Assembly (NCBI GenBank): GCA_963764195.1
Contig: CAVXRG010000010.1
Coordinates: 1 to 64,000, forward strand
Direction: 5' to 3'
Length of the DNA stretch: 64,000 nucleotides
DNA from: JBDSSS01 sp963764195
GTDB lineage: Bacteria > Actinomycetota > Actinomycetes > Actinomycetales > Dermatophilaceae
Position numbers and translations under genes: made by a program. Below are positions 1-8,495 of the stretch, piece after piece (the stretch's first letter is position 1; each line of letters opens with the position of its first letter). The notes beneath the pieces were generated by a model that saw only the letters and a list, made by a program, of their open reading frames with translations, was not told the DNA's origin and did not search any database.

Positions 1-106
1 GGAAGGACACTGCCGCTATCGCGGCGGAAGGACACGGCCCCGAGTGCGCGTCCGCGTCCGCGCAGTGAGGAGTGCCCTCGGGTGATCCCGTCAGGGCTTC
101 GTGACC

Positions 107-445
107 CTAGAGGTCCAACAGAAGTGCAAGCGTTTCGCGGACCTCGTTGAGGACCACGGGGCCGACATTGCCCGTGTGCTCCTGGATCCGGGTTGTCGCG
201 ACGGCTCGCACGTGCTGGCACTGCGCCGAGGAGCGCGCCACGAGCCGGTTGACCTCATCGGGGTCGATCAGCACCTCGGTGCTGCTCGTGCGGATCGTCC
301 GGGTCAACGGCACGACCTGGACGACGTTGGGTCCGCCTCGAAGGACCCGGGCGGCTGTCACGACGATGGCCGGGCGACGGAGTCCGGCCTCGCTAGCGGC
401 AGGGATGCCGAGGTCGAGTTCTACAACATCACCCGGCGTCAGCAT
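107..445 (-). CDS. mazF: MazF/PemK-type endoribonuclease toxin
   Basis: A 112-aa protein of normal MazF length. It begins PGDVVELDLG and has the family blocks RPAIVVTAAR and VVQVVPLTRT, which form the SH3-like barrel of MazF/PemK mRNA interferases. The family cuts mRNA at short sequences when released from its antitoxin. The gene overlaps the end of the upstream antitoxin gene by 17 nt, so the two are translationally coupled. A degraded relative of this pair lies at about 28750-28885. Family identity is from motif recognition; activity is inferred. Confidence 0.88.
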   Translation of the reverse strand: MLTPGDVVELDLGIPAASEAGLRRPAIVVTAARVLRGGPNVVQVVPLTRTIRTSSTEVLIDPDEVNRLVARSSAQCQHVRAVATTRIQEHTGNVGPVVLNEVRETLALLLDL

Positions 446-626
446 CGAGCCACGTCACCTCGTCCTCGGTGAGCTCCACCCCGAGGTCCCTCGCCATGGC
501 GTCCTGGCGGAGCGCGCGGATGGCCCTGCTCACCGTCTCATCGATCGTCTCGTGGCGTTCGGCCGCCAAGCGCGTGACCCGCTCGTGAGTGTCCCTGCTG
601 ATGCGGATTGTCGTCGTCTCGGCCAT
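429..626 (-). CDS. mazE: MazE-like ribbon-helix-helix antitoxin
   Basis: A 65-aa protein. Its N-terminus (TIRISRDTHERVTRLA) is typical of an RHH/Arc-type DNA-binding strand followed by a helix. The acidic C-terminal tail (ELTEDEVTWLDADAG) is the part expected to wrap the toxin. It precedes and overlaps the mazF gene. It should neutralise MazF and, with it, repress their shared promoter; a perfect palindrome lies 17 nt upstream of the start. Confidence 0.85.
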   Translation of the reverse strand: MAETTTIRISRDTHERVTRLAAERHETIDETVSRAIRALRQDAMARDLGVELTEDEVTWLDADAG

Positions 627-642
627 GTCACCACGATAAGGC

Positions 643-664
643 GTGTAGACGAGTTCGTCTACAC
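643..664. promoter_or_regulatory. Palindromic operator upstream of mazEF
   Basis: GTGTAGACGA-GT-TCGTCTACAC is a perfect 10-bp inverted repeat with a 2-bp centre. It ends 17 bp before the mazE start codon (position 626, minus strand). Autoregulating RHH antitoxins bind such sites, so it is probably the operator; binding is inferred. Confidence 0.6.
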
Positions 665-759
665 GGAATCCACATCAAGCAGAGCCGTGTAAGTGCGAGA
701 AGCGCCCCCTGGCCGCACTCGCGGCTGTTAGACGATTGCAGGTGGACCGGTGTCTGGCC

Positions 760-965
760 AGACTCGGTTTAGGTGTTCGGCGGGGTGCTCTTCTCGCGGC
801 TGCCCACAAGGTGTGATCGGTGTGGCTCTTTTCCGGTTTGCGCTCCCGCCGGGTGCCGCCCGTGAGGCGTGGCTCCAGAGGGCACTGCCCTGCTCTCAAC
901 AGCAATGCCCGCCTCGCAATCCCCCACAGGTCCGGCGAAGGCGAGGACAAGGCGAGGTGTGCGAC
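760..965 (+). ncRNA. Possible IS110 bridge-RNA region
   Basis: A non-coding stretch directly before the transposase start at 966. In the IS110 group, as known from IS621 work, this leader is transcribed into a bridge RNA that pairs with target and donor DNA. I identify it by position only. I did not resolve loops or guide segments, and the element appears inactive. Confidence 0.3.
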
Positions 966-2225
966 ATGGCGAAGGTGTTCATCGGGGTCGATCCCCACAA
1001 GCTGTCGGCGACGATCGAGGTCGTCGACGACCGAGAGACGCTCTTGGCGACGGGCCGGTTCGACGCCGACAAGGCCGGTTACGCCGCGATGCGCAAACAC
1101 GTGAGGGCCTGGCCGGAGCGGGTCTGGGCGGTCGAGGGCAGTAATGGCGCCGGCCGTCCGCTGGCGCAGCGGTTGCTCGCCGACGTTGAGCACGTCGTGG
1201 ACGTGCCGGCGAAGCTCAGCGCACGGGCGCGTTTGTTCGACATCGGCCACAACCGCAAGACCGACGCCCATGACGCCCACGCGGTCGCGGCGGTCGCGGT
1301 CCGCACCCAAGGGTTACGGGTGCTGTCCTACGACGAGGGGCTCGAGGCGCTGCGAATGCTCACCGACCGCCGAGATGAGCTGTCGCGGCAACGGGTACAG
1401 ACGGTCAACCGGCTGCACCGGTTGCTCTCCGAGCTGACCCCCGGGAGGTCGAAGAAGGACCTGACCGCCTTGCAGGCCAAGGCACTCCTCGCGTCGGTCC
1501 GGCCCCGGGACCTGGGCGGGAAGACCCGGCGCCGGCTCGCCGCCGAACAGCTGACCGAGCTCGCAGCGGTCGACAAGAAGATCAAGGAGCTCACCAAAGA
1601 GCTCAAGGTGATGGTCATCTCCAGCGGTTCTGACCTCATGAACCTGCGCGGGGTCGGTCCGGTCGTGGCCGCTCGGACCCTGGCCGATGTCGGTGACGTG
1701 GCCCGGTTCGCCGACCGGAACCGGTTCGCGTCCTGGACCGGCACCGCACCCCATCGAGGCCTCCTCCGGCGAGATCGTCCGGCACCGGCTATCGCGGGCC
1801 GGGAACCGGAAGATGAACCACATGATCCACATCGCCGCGGCCACTCAGATCCGGCTCGACACCCCCGGCCGCGCCTACTACCGGCGCAAGCTCGCCGCTG
1901 GCAAGACGCGAGCAGAAGCCATGCGCTGCCTCAAACGCCGGATCTCCGACGCCCTATTCCGGCAGCTTGTCGCGGATCCGCGCGCGGCTGGAACGGGCCC
2001 GGGAGGGCACTGCGGGGCGACTCTGACATCCAGCGCGGCCGACCTGCCCCCGCACATCGACACTTCGGATCAGCCACTTCCCGGACCCGCACCCATGACG
2101 CTACCGGCCGCCACGCCGCCCCTTGCGGCAGACCGCCCATGCAGGGCTCGGCTCCCGCAGACCCGGCGACAAGCGCCGATGCACACTCCAAAGCGCCGAT
2201 CCCGATCCCTTGACGACAGAGGGGT
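966..2225 (+). pseudogene. IS110-family transposase with a +1 frameshift
   Basis: The N-terminal DEDD RuvC-like domain starts at ATG 966 with GVDPHK (first Asp), EGSNGAG (Glu) and TDAHDAHAVA (Asp pair). A coiled middle and the second domain follow (MNLRGVGPVVAARTLADVG, NRFASWTGTAP). Frame is then lost at a CCCC run at 1749-1752. Dropping one C restores the expected continuation IEASSGEIVRHRLSRAG, with the catalytic Ser region and NRKMNHMIHIAA, to about residue 400. The tail resembles complete IS110 transposases (SSAADLPPHIDTSDQ). It is either a pseudogene or, less likely, a programmed frameshift. Confidence 0.85.
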
Positions 2226-2272
2226 GCCGGAAAGACGCTGCACGTGGCTGGCGCAGAGTGACAAGGTGAGGC

Positions 2273-2701
2273 ATGGGAAAGCGCCAGCAGCGGCAGACGT
2301 TTGCCGACTTGGTCAAACAGCCGACGTGGTCTGAAGGAGGTGCCTCGCGGACAGGTCAGCACGCGCCCAGGCCCGGCCGGTTCAATGCTGCTGGCGATTT
2401 GTTCGACTTGGACGGCGAGCGCCTTCGGCTCGTGTCAGAGGACGTGAAGGAGCAGGAGGCCCAGGACTTGTGCGACGCAGGGGCAAGCGTCGTCGTCGAG
2501 ACGTGCGGGTGCGGCGGATCCTATGGTGGCTGCACGCCGCAGTGGCTTACCGATGAGCAGCTTCACGACCTGAAACGGAGTTCCGGGCCGAGATTCACCG
2601 GACGCTATGGTGCGCCGTCTTGGCTTGACGTCTGGGCTACTGGCGAGCGCACGGTTGTATTCGCGCATGGCGACGTAGCGTGGGGCGGGGTTGTGACCTG
2701 A
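2273..2701 (+). CDS. Hypothetical protein with a Cys/Gly-rich motif
   Basis: 142 aa, ATG start with AAGGTGAGG just upstream. I do not recognise the family. Visible features are a basic N-terminus (GKRQQRQTFADLVKQP) and a central CGCGGSYGGCTPQW motif with three closely spaced cysteines that could bind a metal. There is no signal peptide or membrane segment. It follows the IS110 remnant directly and may be accessory DNA. Confidence 0.6.
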   Translation: MGKRQQRQTFADLVKQPTWSEGGASRTGQHAPRPGRFNAAGDLFDLDGERLRLVSEDVKEQEAQDLCDAGASVVVETCGCGGSYGGCTPQWLTDEQLHDLKRSSGPRFTGRYGAPSWLDVWATGERTVVFAHGDVAWGGVVT

Positions 2702-2797
2702 CGCCGGTCCGCGTCAGGGCGAGCCGCTCGCCTCGCAGCGGAAAGGCACTCCGTTCGTGGCTCGGTATCGAGCTGGGCGCTGGGGCAAACTGGCTCG

Positions 2798-3310
2798 ATG
2801 GACTGGACACGCGAGAGCTTGGTGGAGGCGGGATTCGAAGGCTTCGTGCCCTTCACCGAGTTGCCCTCCTTCGCCGTGCCTCGAGGGCCGGGGGTCTATC
2901 TGGTGCTGCGGGAGCGAGTGGATGACCCGGCGTTCCTCGCCACCAGCCCTGCCGGATGGTTCAAGGGCAAGGATCCGTCGGTGTCTACGGGGACTTTGGA
3001 ACGGGCGTGGGTGCCCGGAGCGCGGGTCCTCTACATCGGCAAGGCGAGTGCCGGTGCGTCCGGCCGGCGTGGTCTGGCAAAGCGCCTCGACGAGTACCGC
3101 AGGCACGGTGCCGGGGATCCGGTTGGGCACTGGGGCGGCAGGTACCTCTGGCAGTTGATCGACAGCGCGACCCTGCTCGTCGCGTGGCGCGAGACCCTCA
3201 ACGCCGACGCCGAGGACGTTGAGTCCCAACTCATCTCGCAGTTCGTCTCGGACTGGGGCAATCGCCCATTCGCTAACCGAAAGGCAGGGCGCGTCATCAA
3301 GGCGGGCTAA
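2798..3310 (+). CDS. GIY-YIG-like domain protein
   Basis: 170 aa. The region GPGVYLVL (about residue 30) followed 40 residues later by VLYIGKA and then LAKRLDEYRR matches the order of a GIY-YIG nuclease-type fold (GVY...YIG...R). C-terminal residues VESQLISQF could supply the glutamate seen in such domains. Many stand-alone GIY-YIG-like proteins of accessory regions have no known role, so nuclease activity is inferred only. No other domain is visible. The Shine-Dalgarno before ATG 2798 is weak. Confidence 0.65.
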   Translation: MDWTRESLVEAGFEGFVPFTELPSFAVPRGPGVYLVLRERVDDPAFLATSPAGWFKGKDPSVSTGTLERAWVPGARVLYIGKASAGASGRRGLAKRLDEYRRHGAGDPVGHWGGRYLWQLIDSATLLVAWRETLNADAEDVESQLISQFVSDWGNRPFANRKAGRVIKAG

Positions 3311-3330
3311 CTCGCGGCGAAGTGGGGCAG
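3311..3330. repeat. Dispersed motif copy: CTCGCGGCGAAGTGGGGCAG
   Basis: One of several intergenic copies of a GCGGCGAAGTGGG-like sequence (others near 31618, 38314 and 48754). It begins one base after the stop codon of the GIY-YIG-like gene. Confidence 0.45.
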
Positions 3331-3470
3331 CCATCCGGACGAGCAGGCATGGTCAACCGCAATCGCATAACGTCCCTTCGCGGCTGGCTTCCCTGACCAC
3401 CCGGCGGTCAAGGAAGCCCGTCAGGTTGCTCACATATGGGGCGACGATAGGTAGAGACCGACCTTCGACT

Positions 3471-4325
3471 TCACAACCCGAGGTCCTGGTCGCCCCCGCG
3501 CCCCTTGTGGCCTAGCCTAGGGGGGGAGGCCGCCGGGGAACTCTTGAAGTCTTTCTCCGGATCGGCTCCGTAGGGCAGTTCGGCCCGAGACTCGGATCCT
3601 TCAATGTCCCGAATTCTTCGCGAAGCGCCGTCTGTAGGTCCCTGAATATCATCACGGTGGGTTTCCTCCCAGAGTTGTACCGCGTCATGAGCGACGTTCT
3701 TAACCACCTGAATGGCGTCCGGACCTTGGGACAACACCGTGACAAGAGACGTGGCAACGCCGAGAGTTGCAAGGGTCACCCGCGCTGAATGACTAAGGGT
3801 ATTTCTGTCTACTTCTGTTGTGTGCTCCGACTCAGTCAGATGGCGGAAATTCTCGTACGTACGCGTAGCTTTATAGGAAATATATGCAAGCTCAGGCCGC
3901 GCCTGATGAACTGCGAAACCCTTGCCGCTCGGACCTCTGTATGTCAAATTCAGAGTCGTCAGGAAATGCTCAAGTGTGCATTTCACGGCTTCTCGCGGCC
4001 AATCGTCACTCGACAGTGCACCTATAAGACGGTCCAACAATACTTCCTCGCCAATTCCATCCTGGGTTCCAACTCTCGGCTTCCTCCTCCAAAGAGTCTT
4101 TCGGCGTTGCGGTCGGAGCGAATCCCAAATTTTCGTGAGGCCAACGAATCTCCGAAATGAGTTGTCCAGAATCTCAAGGGCCTCCAACAAGGACTCGTTC
4201 CGGACCGCGATGGTGCTTTTCGAATCATCGCTCCGGTCCAGAAGTTGCGTAATCTTGGCAACATCACCAACGATGTGCGAAAGTTCCGTCCGCTCGAGCT
4301 GGGAACCAAACAATTCGCCCTTCAT
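3471..4325 (-). CDS. Hypothetical protein of low-GC composition
   Basis: 284 aa. The ATG at 4325 is preceded by AGGAGGGTC, an excellent ribosome binding site. Codon use is clearly less GC-rich than the neighbours (many AAT, ATA, TCT and AGA-type codons), suggesting recent acquisition. The N-terminal half is helical and charged. A moderately hydrophobic segment occurs near residues 172-195 (TLATLGVATSLVTVLSQG). The C-terminal 70 residues look disordered. I recognise no family. Confidence 0.6.
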   Translation of the reverse strand: MKGELFGSQLERTELSHIVGDVAKITQLLDRSDDSKSTIAVRNESLLEALEILDNSFRRFVGLTKIWDSLRPQRRKTLWRRKPRVGTQDGIGEEVLLDRLIGALSSDDWPREAVKCTLEHFLTTLNLTYRGPSGKGFAVHQARPELAYISYKATRTYENFRHLTESEHTTEVDRNTLSHSARVTLATLGVATSLVTVLSQGPDAIQVVKNVAHDAVQLWEETHRDDIQGPTDGASRRIRDIEGSESRAELPYGADPEKDFKSSPAASPPRLGHKGRGGDQDLGL

Positions 4326-4474
4326 GCTGACCCTCCTGAACTAAAACGTATGTGTCAAACGTGCAGAGACCCGTTGGAGCAATGATCTCAGACTCGGGAC
4401 ATCACGCCGCTCCCCGTGATCCAAGGTGAGGTGGAACTGACCTGTTCGGCAAAGTGGTGATTGATGATCGGTAG

Positions 4475-4860
4475 GGTTTGCCGGCTCTTCGCGGATGAGC
4501 GTGGGTGAGCACGGCGCGCCGGTAGGGCGGGCTGGCCGGGGGTTGGGGTAGAAGCCCCCGAGGATCAGAGGACTCTTACCCTCTCGTGATCTCAAGGACC
4601 TCGACGATGAGCGAGCCTATGTCGTGCTGCCGTTCCAGCGGTGGCTACTGCGCCCGGTCTGATCTGTTGGTGGGCCCGCCTGGTCTCCATGTGACCAGAG
4701 TCGAGCCGGACGATGGCCACCGGTTGAGAATCTGGGTGAAATCGGATCGGGCACCCGATGCGCTGCCCTACTTGCGGGGTGGTGGCCCACGGCCACGGAC
4801 GAGGCGTGGTCGAGTTGGTCGACGCGTCAGCGATGGGACGCCCGGTCCGGATCGCATGGT
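4475..4860 (+). mobile_element. ISL3-family remnant
   Basis: A short piece of an ISL3 element. It includes a GCCGGCTCTTCGCGGA-like stretch at the left, which resembles ISL3 ends, and part of the transposase N-terminus. It stops abruptly at about 4860, where an unrelated minus-strand reading frame begins. Boundaries are approximate. Confidence 0.5.
4660..4855 (+). pseudogene. ISL3 transposase N-terminal fragment
   Basis: GLHVTRVEPDDGHRLRIWV (from about 4688) continues, after a one-base frame change near 4757, as MRCPTCGVVAHGHGRGVVEL. That is the CxxC zinc-ribbon and R-V-L-V-D region at the start of ISL3 transposases. The DDE catalytic domain is absent. It is non-functional. Confidence 0.6.
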
Positions 4861-4865
4861 GCTCA

Positions 4866-5187
4866 AAGTGTCGGCCAGGGCAGAACTCCCTAGGATCGAC
4901 CCTTTGAGACGCCTGATCTCGCCGCGAATCTCTGCAAGAGACTCATTGACACGCGCCGGCATCTCCCGTCCCAGGTCGCCGCACATGGCACGCCGATCAT
5001 TCAGCAACTGCAGGAACTGATGGCTGTGGTCGACATAAGCACGCGACTCCCCAAGCGCCAAAAGCGACCTTTCGAGCGTCTCACCGACGAGACTCCTCAT
5101 TAACGCGATGTGCTTCTCTCGCCACGCGTACAGCAGAACCGCTGAGTAGGAGCTGGCGTCGGTATCGACCAGCCCATGGCAGTTCAA
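4866..5187 (-). pseudogene. Truncated hypothetical helical protein
   Basis: About 107 codons from a TTG at 5187, in an alpha-helical composition (YAWREKHIALMRSLVGETLE, ALAEIRGEIRRLK-type heptads), with no recognised family. The natural C-terminus seems to be lost: beyond about 4866 the frame runs antisense through the ISL3 fragment. The start is uncertain because no good ribosome binding site is visible; an internal ATG is an alternative. Confidence 0.35.
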
Positions 5188-5506
5188 GCAGAGCTAGATC
5201 CCGTGCTGTTCAGACGTCGCATTTGGCGTCCTGGGAGTTCTTTGGTCAGCACGGGGACCCATCGGGGCGGCGGGTATGACATGGGCCGCCTGCGCCATCG
5301 CCCGCGCCTTTCCTTCCCCTGTCGCATATCCCCGTAAGGCGGAGACACGCCGGATTCGAGCAAACAAACATTGCGCTTAGGCGATACGTCTGCGGGTGTC
5401 GGCGTCGAACTCCTCCCGTCGGGCCCTCACTGCCTTGGCGGCGCCAGGGCTGACCGGGCAGGATCGATTCCTAACGCGTTCAATGCTCACGCCGCCACAC
5501 TAGGCG
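5188..5506. other. Intergenic region without recognised gene
   Basis: About 320 bp between the truncated reading frame and a doubtful small one. I see no RNA gene, repeat or clear promoter. Confidence 0.5.
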
Positions 5507-5740
5507 TCAGGATCGTCCAGCGAGCCCTCCTGTTGCGAACCAGGACTTGCGCCTGCCCGTCACGCACCTCCCAGCGGAAGCCTCAGGCATATCGGCAGAC
5601 CAGTGGGTTGGTTGGCGCCCGTCGTCGCGCAGAGCTGTTCCAAGGGCGCGACGTCCAGAATTCCGCAGCTGGGCACCCACCCCGACGATGAATTCAGCCA
5701 CGCCGCCGGCGGCGCGATCGACAAGAGTGTCCGGACTCAT
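5507..5740 (-). CDS. Doubtful small hypothetical protein
   Basis: 77 codons from an ATG at 5740 (MSPDTLVDRAAGGVAEFIV...). Its amino-acid composition is plausible but no family is recognised. It may be the C-terminal remnant of a longer frame that reads further upstream. It lies just left of the repeated hisI segment. Confidence 0.25.
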   Translation of the reverse strand: MSPDTLVDRAAGGVAEFIVGVGAQLRNSGRRALGTALRDDGRQPTHWSADMPEASAGRCVTGRRKSWFATGGLAGRS

Positions 5741-5993
5741 TTCCGGTACCAACCACGCCTGCTCCCGCTCCCCCGCGCCAAGGGTGCGAGCTGTCCCCGC
5801 GGGACGAGGCCCAGGGGACCGATGAGAGAGCTGAACATTAGTTAGTAGTGGTGTGGCGGACAGCCACGCCGACCCCACCAGTAGCCCCTTCTGGGCGGTA
5901 AGGGACACCCTTGGCGGTCGCTGAGGAGAGGGCGATGGACTTGCTTTCCCAGGCGCATGGGGCCCGTCCTGACGGGGCGGGCACAATGTCGGG

Positions 5994-6383
5994 GTGAACC
6001 AGACGTCCTCGGAGTCGCCAGGCGTGACGAGCCTTGACCCCCGCATCGCCGACCTGCTCAAGCGGGACGGGGACGGGCTCGTCGCTGCCATCGTGCAGCA
6101 GGAGGAGAGCGGGGAGGTGCTCATGCTCGGCTGGATGGACGACGAGGCGCTGCGCCGCACCCTGGCCGAGGGGCGGGTGACGTTCTGGTCGCGCAGCCGC
6201 TCGGAGCACTGGCGCAAGGGCGACACGAGCGGCCACGTCCAGTGGGTCAAGGGCGTCCGGCTCGACTGCGACGGCGATGCGCTGCTCGTCACCGTCGACC
6301 AGGTCGGCGCCGCCTGCCACACCGGCGACCACACCTGTTTCGACGCGCGCGTGCTCCCCGCCGCCGTCGGCACCGCGCCCTGA
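5994..6383 (+). CDS. hisI: Phosphoribosyl-AMP cyclohydrolase, copy 1
   Basis: 129 aa, GTG start. HisI opens the adenine ring of phosphoribosyl-AMP, the third step of histidine biosynthesis, in the cytoplasm. The metal-site motifs are complete: DCDGDALL (about residues 90-97) and ACHTGDHTCF (about 105-114), with the substrate loop SRSRSEHWRKGDTSGH. It differs from copy 2 at 54216 by Thr4/Pro and His/Tyr in the SRSRSE-WRKG loop only. It is full length and apparently functional. Unlike copy 2 it has no his or trp genes next to it. CACAAT seven bases before the GTG could be a -10 box for leaderless initiation. Confidence 0.93.
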   Translation: MNQTSSESPGVTSLDPRIADLLKRDGDGLVAAIVQQEESGEVLMLGWMDDEALRRTLAEGRVTFWSRSRSEHWRKGDTSGHVQWVKGVRLDCDGDALLVTVDQVGAACHTGDHTCFDARVLPAAVGTAP

Positions 6384-6413
6384 CGTCAGCCCTGACGCCA
6401 GCCCTGACGCGAG
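6378..6413 (+). repeat. 12-bp tandem repeat, 3 units
   Basis: Three units of CCCTGACGCCAG (unit 1 has T for C, unit 3 ends CGAG). The first unit contains the hisI stop codon. The right copy of the segment has five units (54600-54659). Confidence 0.85.
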
Positions 6414-6455
6414 CGACGGGACACGGCATACGGACCAGTGGGTCAGAATGGCCCG

Positions 6456-6489
6456 GTGCCTGCCTTGCCCGACCCAGCTCCGTCCACCG
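6456..6489 (+). pseudogene. 5' fragment of trpE
   Basis: GTG plus about ten codons (VPALPDPAPS) are identical in reading to the start of trpE at 54701. Homology then stops. It is a relic of the duplicated segment and marks its right edge. Confidence 0.8.
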
Positions 6490-6561
6490 CGTCGTCGCCA
6501 CCCTGCTCGCTCGCGGGACCTGCGCGCGGTTGGCCATCCGCACGGGACGCAACGAACTGCA

Positions 6562-7368
6562 CTACAGGCTGATGGAACCGTCCACGTTGATGACCTGCGC
6601 CGTGACGTAGGACGATTGCCTCGAGCTGAGCCACACGACGGCATCGGCTATCTCTGACGGCTCTCCGATGCGGTGGAGCGCGATGGCCGACTCGTACCGG
6701 GCCTCGTTGGCTCGTCGACCCTCGGCCGTGTCGGCACGCAGGTTCCTCTCCAACATCGGTGTGCGGATGGCGCCCGGCCGGATGGCGTTGATCCGGATCC
6801 CTTCGGCCGCGAACTCCTTGGCTGCCGCGACCGTGAGGGCTTCGACGCCGGACTTGGCCGCGGCGTAGCTGCCGCTGCCGGCACTTCGCAGCTGCGCGTC
6901 CATGGAGGAGGTGTTGACGATCGTGCCTCCCGGCCTGGTCAGCACGCGCAGGACGTGTTTCATGCACAACCACACGCTGTGCAGGCTGGCTCTTACGACA
7001 CCGTCGAACTCCGTCAGGCTCATGTCGCAGAAGCCGCCGACGCCGGTTGCAGCGTCAGCATTGGCTGCATTGTTGAAGACGTGGTCCAGCTGCCCGAACT
7101 CGGCGACGACCTCCTCGACCAGGTGGCGCACGTCGTCCTCGATCGTGACATCGGCCGGGATGAACGTCGCCCTACCGAGGGGCCGCAGCTGCTCGAGGGC
7201 TGCCTGGCCGCGTTCGGCCGAACGTCCACACACGGCGACGGCGGCTCCTGCAAGGAGGAACGCGCGTGCCGTGGCGAGGCCGATGCCGGAACTGCCGCCG
7301 GTCACGAGCACGACCTTGCCGGCGAACTGGCCTCGGTCGGCGGGGGTTTCAGGAACGGGTGCGCTCAT
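6562..7368 (-). CDS. Short-chain dehydrogenase/reductase (SDR)
   Basis: 268 aa. The NAD(P)-binding TGGSSGIG motif is at residues 23-30, NNAAN follows in the central sheet, NTSS supplies the catalytic serine and SYAAAKSG the Tyr-x3-Lys pair. RPGAIRTPM and DGSISL close a classical SDR. It should oxidise or reduce an alcohol/ketone; the substrate is unknown. ATG 7368 has GGAGG at the right distance; upstream in-frame codons antisense to the next gene are not used. It is downstream of the CPBP and SRPBCC genes on the same strand with a 206-bp gap. Confidence 0.9.
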   Translation of the reverse strand: MSAPVPETPADRGQFAGKVVLVTGGSSGIGLATARAFLLAGAAVAVCGRSAERGQAALEQLRPLGRATFIPADVTIEDDVRHLVEEVVAEFGQLDHVFNNAANADAATGVGGFCDMSLTEFDGVVRASLHSVWLCMKHVLRVLTRPGGTIVNTSSMDAQLRSAGSGSYAAAKSGVEALTVAAAKEFAAEGIRINAIRPGAIRTPMLERNLRADTAEGRRANEARYESAIALHRIGEPSEIADAVVWLSSRQSSYVTAQVINVDGSISL

Positions 7369-7574
7369 CAGTGCCTCCACGGCTCGTTCTCGTCGCGCGA
7401 TACGCGCGGTGCTCGCATCCTGCCGGACCGCGGCCCTCGGTGGCCCCATTCGGAGGAGATGCCACCTGCGTGTCCTCGCCACGGGCCCTCGCCCCCACCG
7501 GCAGGCCCGGCCCGCCGGGGTGGGGTGCGCCGGAGTCGTTGGCTGGTGTCGGTGCGACCCCGTCCGCGGTGGGC

Positions 7575-8495
7575 TCACCCGCCGGGAGTGATGGTGCCGA
7601 CCGCCAAGAAGGTGAAGATGAGCACGTCCTGCCAGAAGTGGACGAACCAGGCCCAGAACATCCCGCGGGTCTCCACCATGGATCGGGCCAGGATCCAGCC
7701 GAGGAAGCCGGCCAGCAGGACGCCGACCACGCCGTAGGGCACGCCGTAGAAGTGCCCGACACCGAAGTATGCGGCCACCATGAGGGTCGCATGTCCGGGA
7801 CCGATGGGGCCCCGGAGCACGGACAGGAACGAGGCCTTGTACGTGACCTCCTCCGTGAAGGCGTTGAGGGCCGCAGCCAGCATGATCGCGGGCACGAAGG
7901 GCAAGGCCCGAGTCAGCACGCCAGCGTCGGGGCGGCCGGCGATGACCAGGAACACTCCCGTCCCGCCGCTGATGGCCAGGCTCAGCCAGAGGCCGAACCG
8001 GTTCCAGCGCTGCCCGGGTCCGATGCCCATCCAACGGATCGGAGCCACCGGCGCGGCCAGATCGCCTCGAGTCAGGAAGACGTCCTTCCGCCGCCTTCCC
8101 ATCATCACCAGGGAAACGAGGACCGCCGCCGTGACCATCAGGTTCAGGGACTGCTCAGCGAGCATGGAGACCGCGAAGGACGGGTCCGACAACCAGGTCG
8201 GGTACCCGAGCTGCTCGTCGATGCGGGTGTAGACCAGCCACTGACAACTGTTCAGCACGAGCAGGAGGGTCAGCAGCGGACGCAGGCCGCGCAACGACCG
8301 CGCGAGCACGGTGCCCACCAGCCCCACCACGACGACGACCAGGGCGGTCACCGCGCGGGTGTCCTCGGAGGTCGGCTGCCCGAAGAGCTCGGCTGAGATG
8401 ATCTGGGGCAACCCTGAGGCGAGCAGCAGCATTACCCACCCGGCGACGAGGGTGGTCCGAGCCGATCGCGCCGGCGTCGCCTCGATCACGGGCAT
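7575..8495 (-). CDS. CPBP-family intramembrane metalloprotease
   Basis: 306 aa with about eight hydrophobic helices. The family motifs appear in order in the C-terminal half: NAFTEEVTYK (glutamate pair; the usual Arg is Lys here), GVGHFYG (His) and FVHFWQD (His). CPBP/Abi proteins include CAAX-prenyl proteases and bacteriocin self-immunity proteins; the substrate here is unknown. Its start overlaps the end of the upstream SRPBCC gene by 10 nt, so the two are translationally coupled. Confidence 0.85.
   Translation of the reverse strand: MPVIEATPARSARTTLVAGWVMLLLASGLPQIISAELFGQPTSEDTRAVTALVVVVVGLVGTVLARSLRGLRPLLTLLLVLNSCQWLVYTRIDEQLGYPTWLSDPSFAVSMLAEQSLNLMVTAAVLVSLVMMGRRRKDVFLTRGDLAAPVAPIRWMGIGPGQRWNRFGLWLSLAISGGTGVFLVIAGRPDAGVLTRALPFVPAIMLAAALNAFTEEVTYKASFLSVLRGPIGPGHATLMVAAYFGVGHFYGVPYGVVGVLLAGFLGWILARSMVETRGMFWAWFVHFWQDVLIFTFLAVGTITPGG

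Larger units (their letters stand above)
750..2225 (+). mobile_element. IS110-family insertion sequence, frameshifted
   Basis: The extent is approximate. It covers the transposase reading frame and the roughly 200-bp AT/GC-mixed leader before it. IS110 elements lack clear terminal inverted repeats, so ends cannot be fixed by eye. The transposase is broken by a single-base insertion (see the pseudogene entry). Elements of the IS110 group carry their non-coding bridge RNA in the region upstream of the transposase; here that would be about 760-965. Confidence 0.7.
5868..6489 (+). repeat. Left copy of the hisI-trpE' direct repeat
   Basis: This segment matches 54098-54732 in the same orientation. 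It runs from just upstream of hisI, through the complete hisI and the hisI-trpE spacer, into the first ten codons of trpE. Identity is about 99% inside hisI (4 differences in 390 bases) and in the spacer. It is clearly lower, perhaps three quarters, in the 120 bp before hisI. It ends abruptly at about 6487, where the two sides diverge completely. Confidence 0.9.

Noticed and set aside
750..2213. IS110 transposase as one 487-codon frame
   Set aside because: Past 1752 the frame has no IS110 similarity; the real continuation is in another frame.
6562..8034. The SDR frame extended to 490 codons
   Set aside because: The extra N-terminal half is antisense or out of frame to the CPBP gene. ATG 7368 has a good ribosome binding site and starts the typical SDR.
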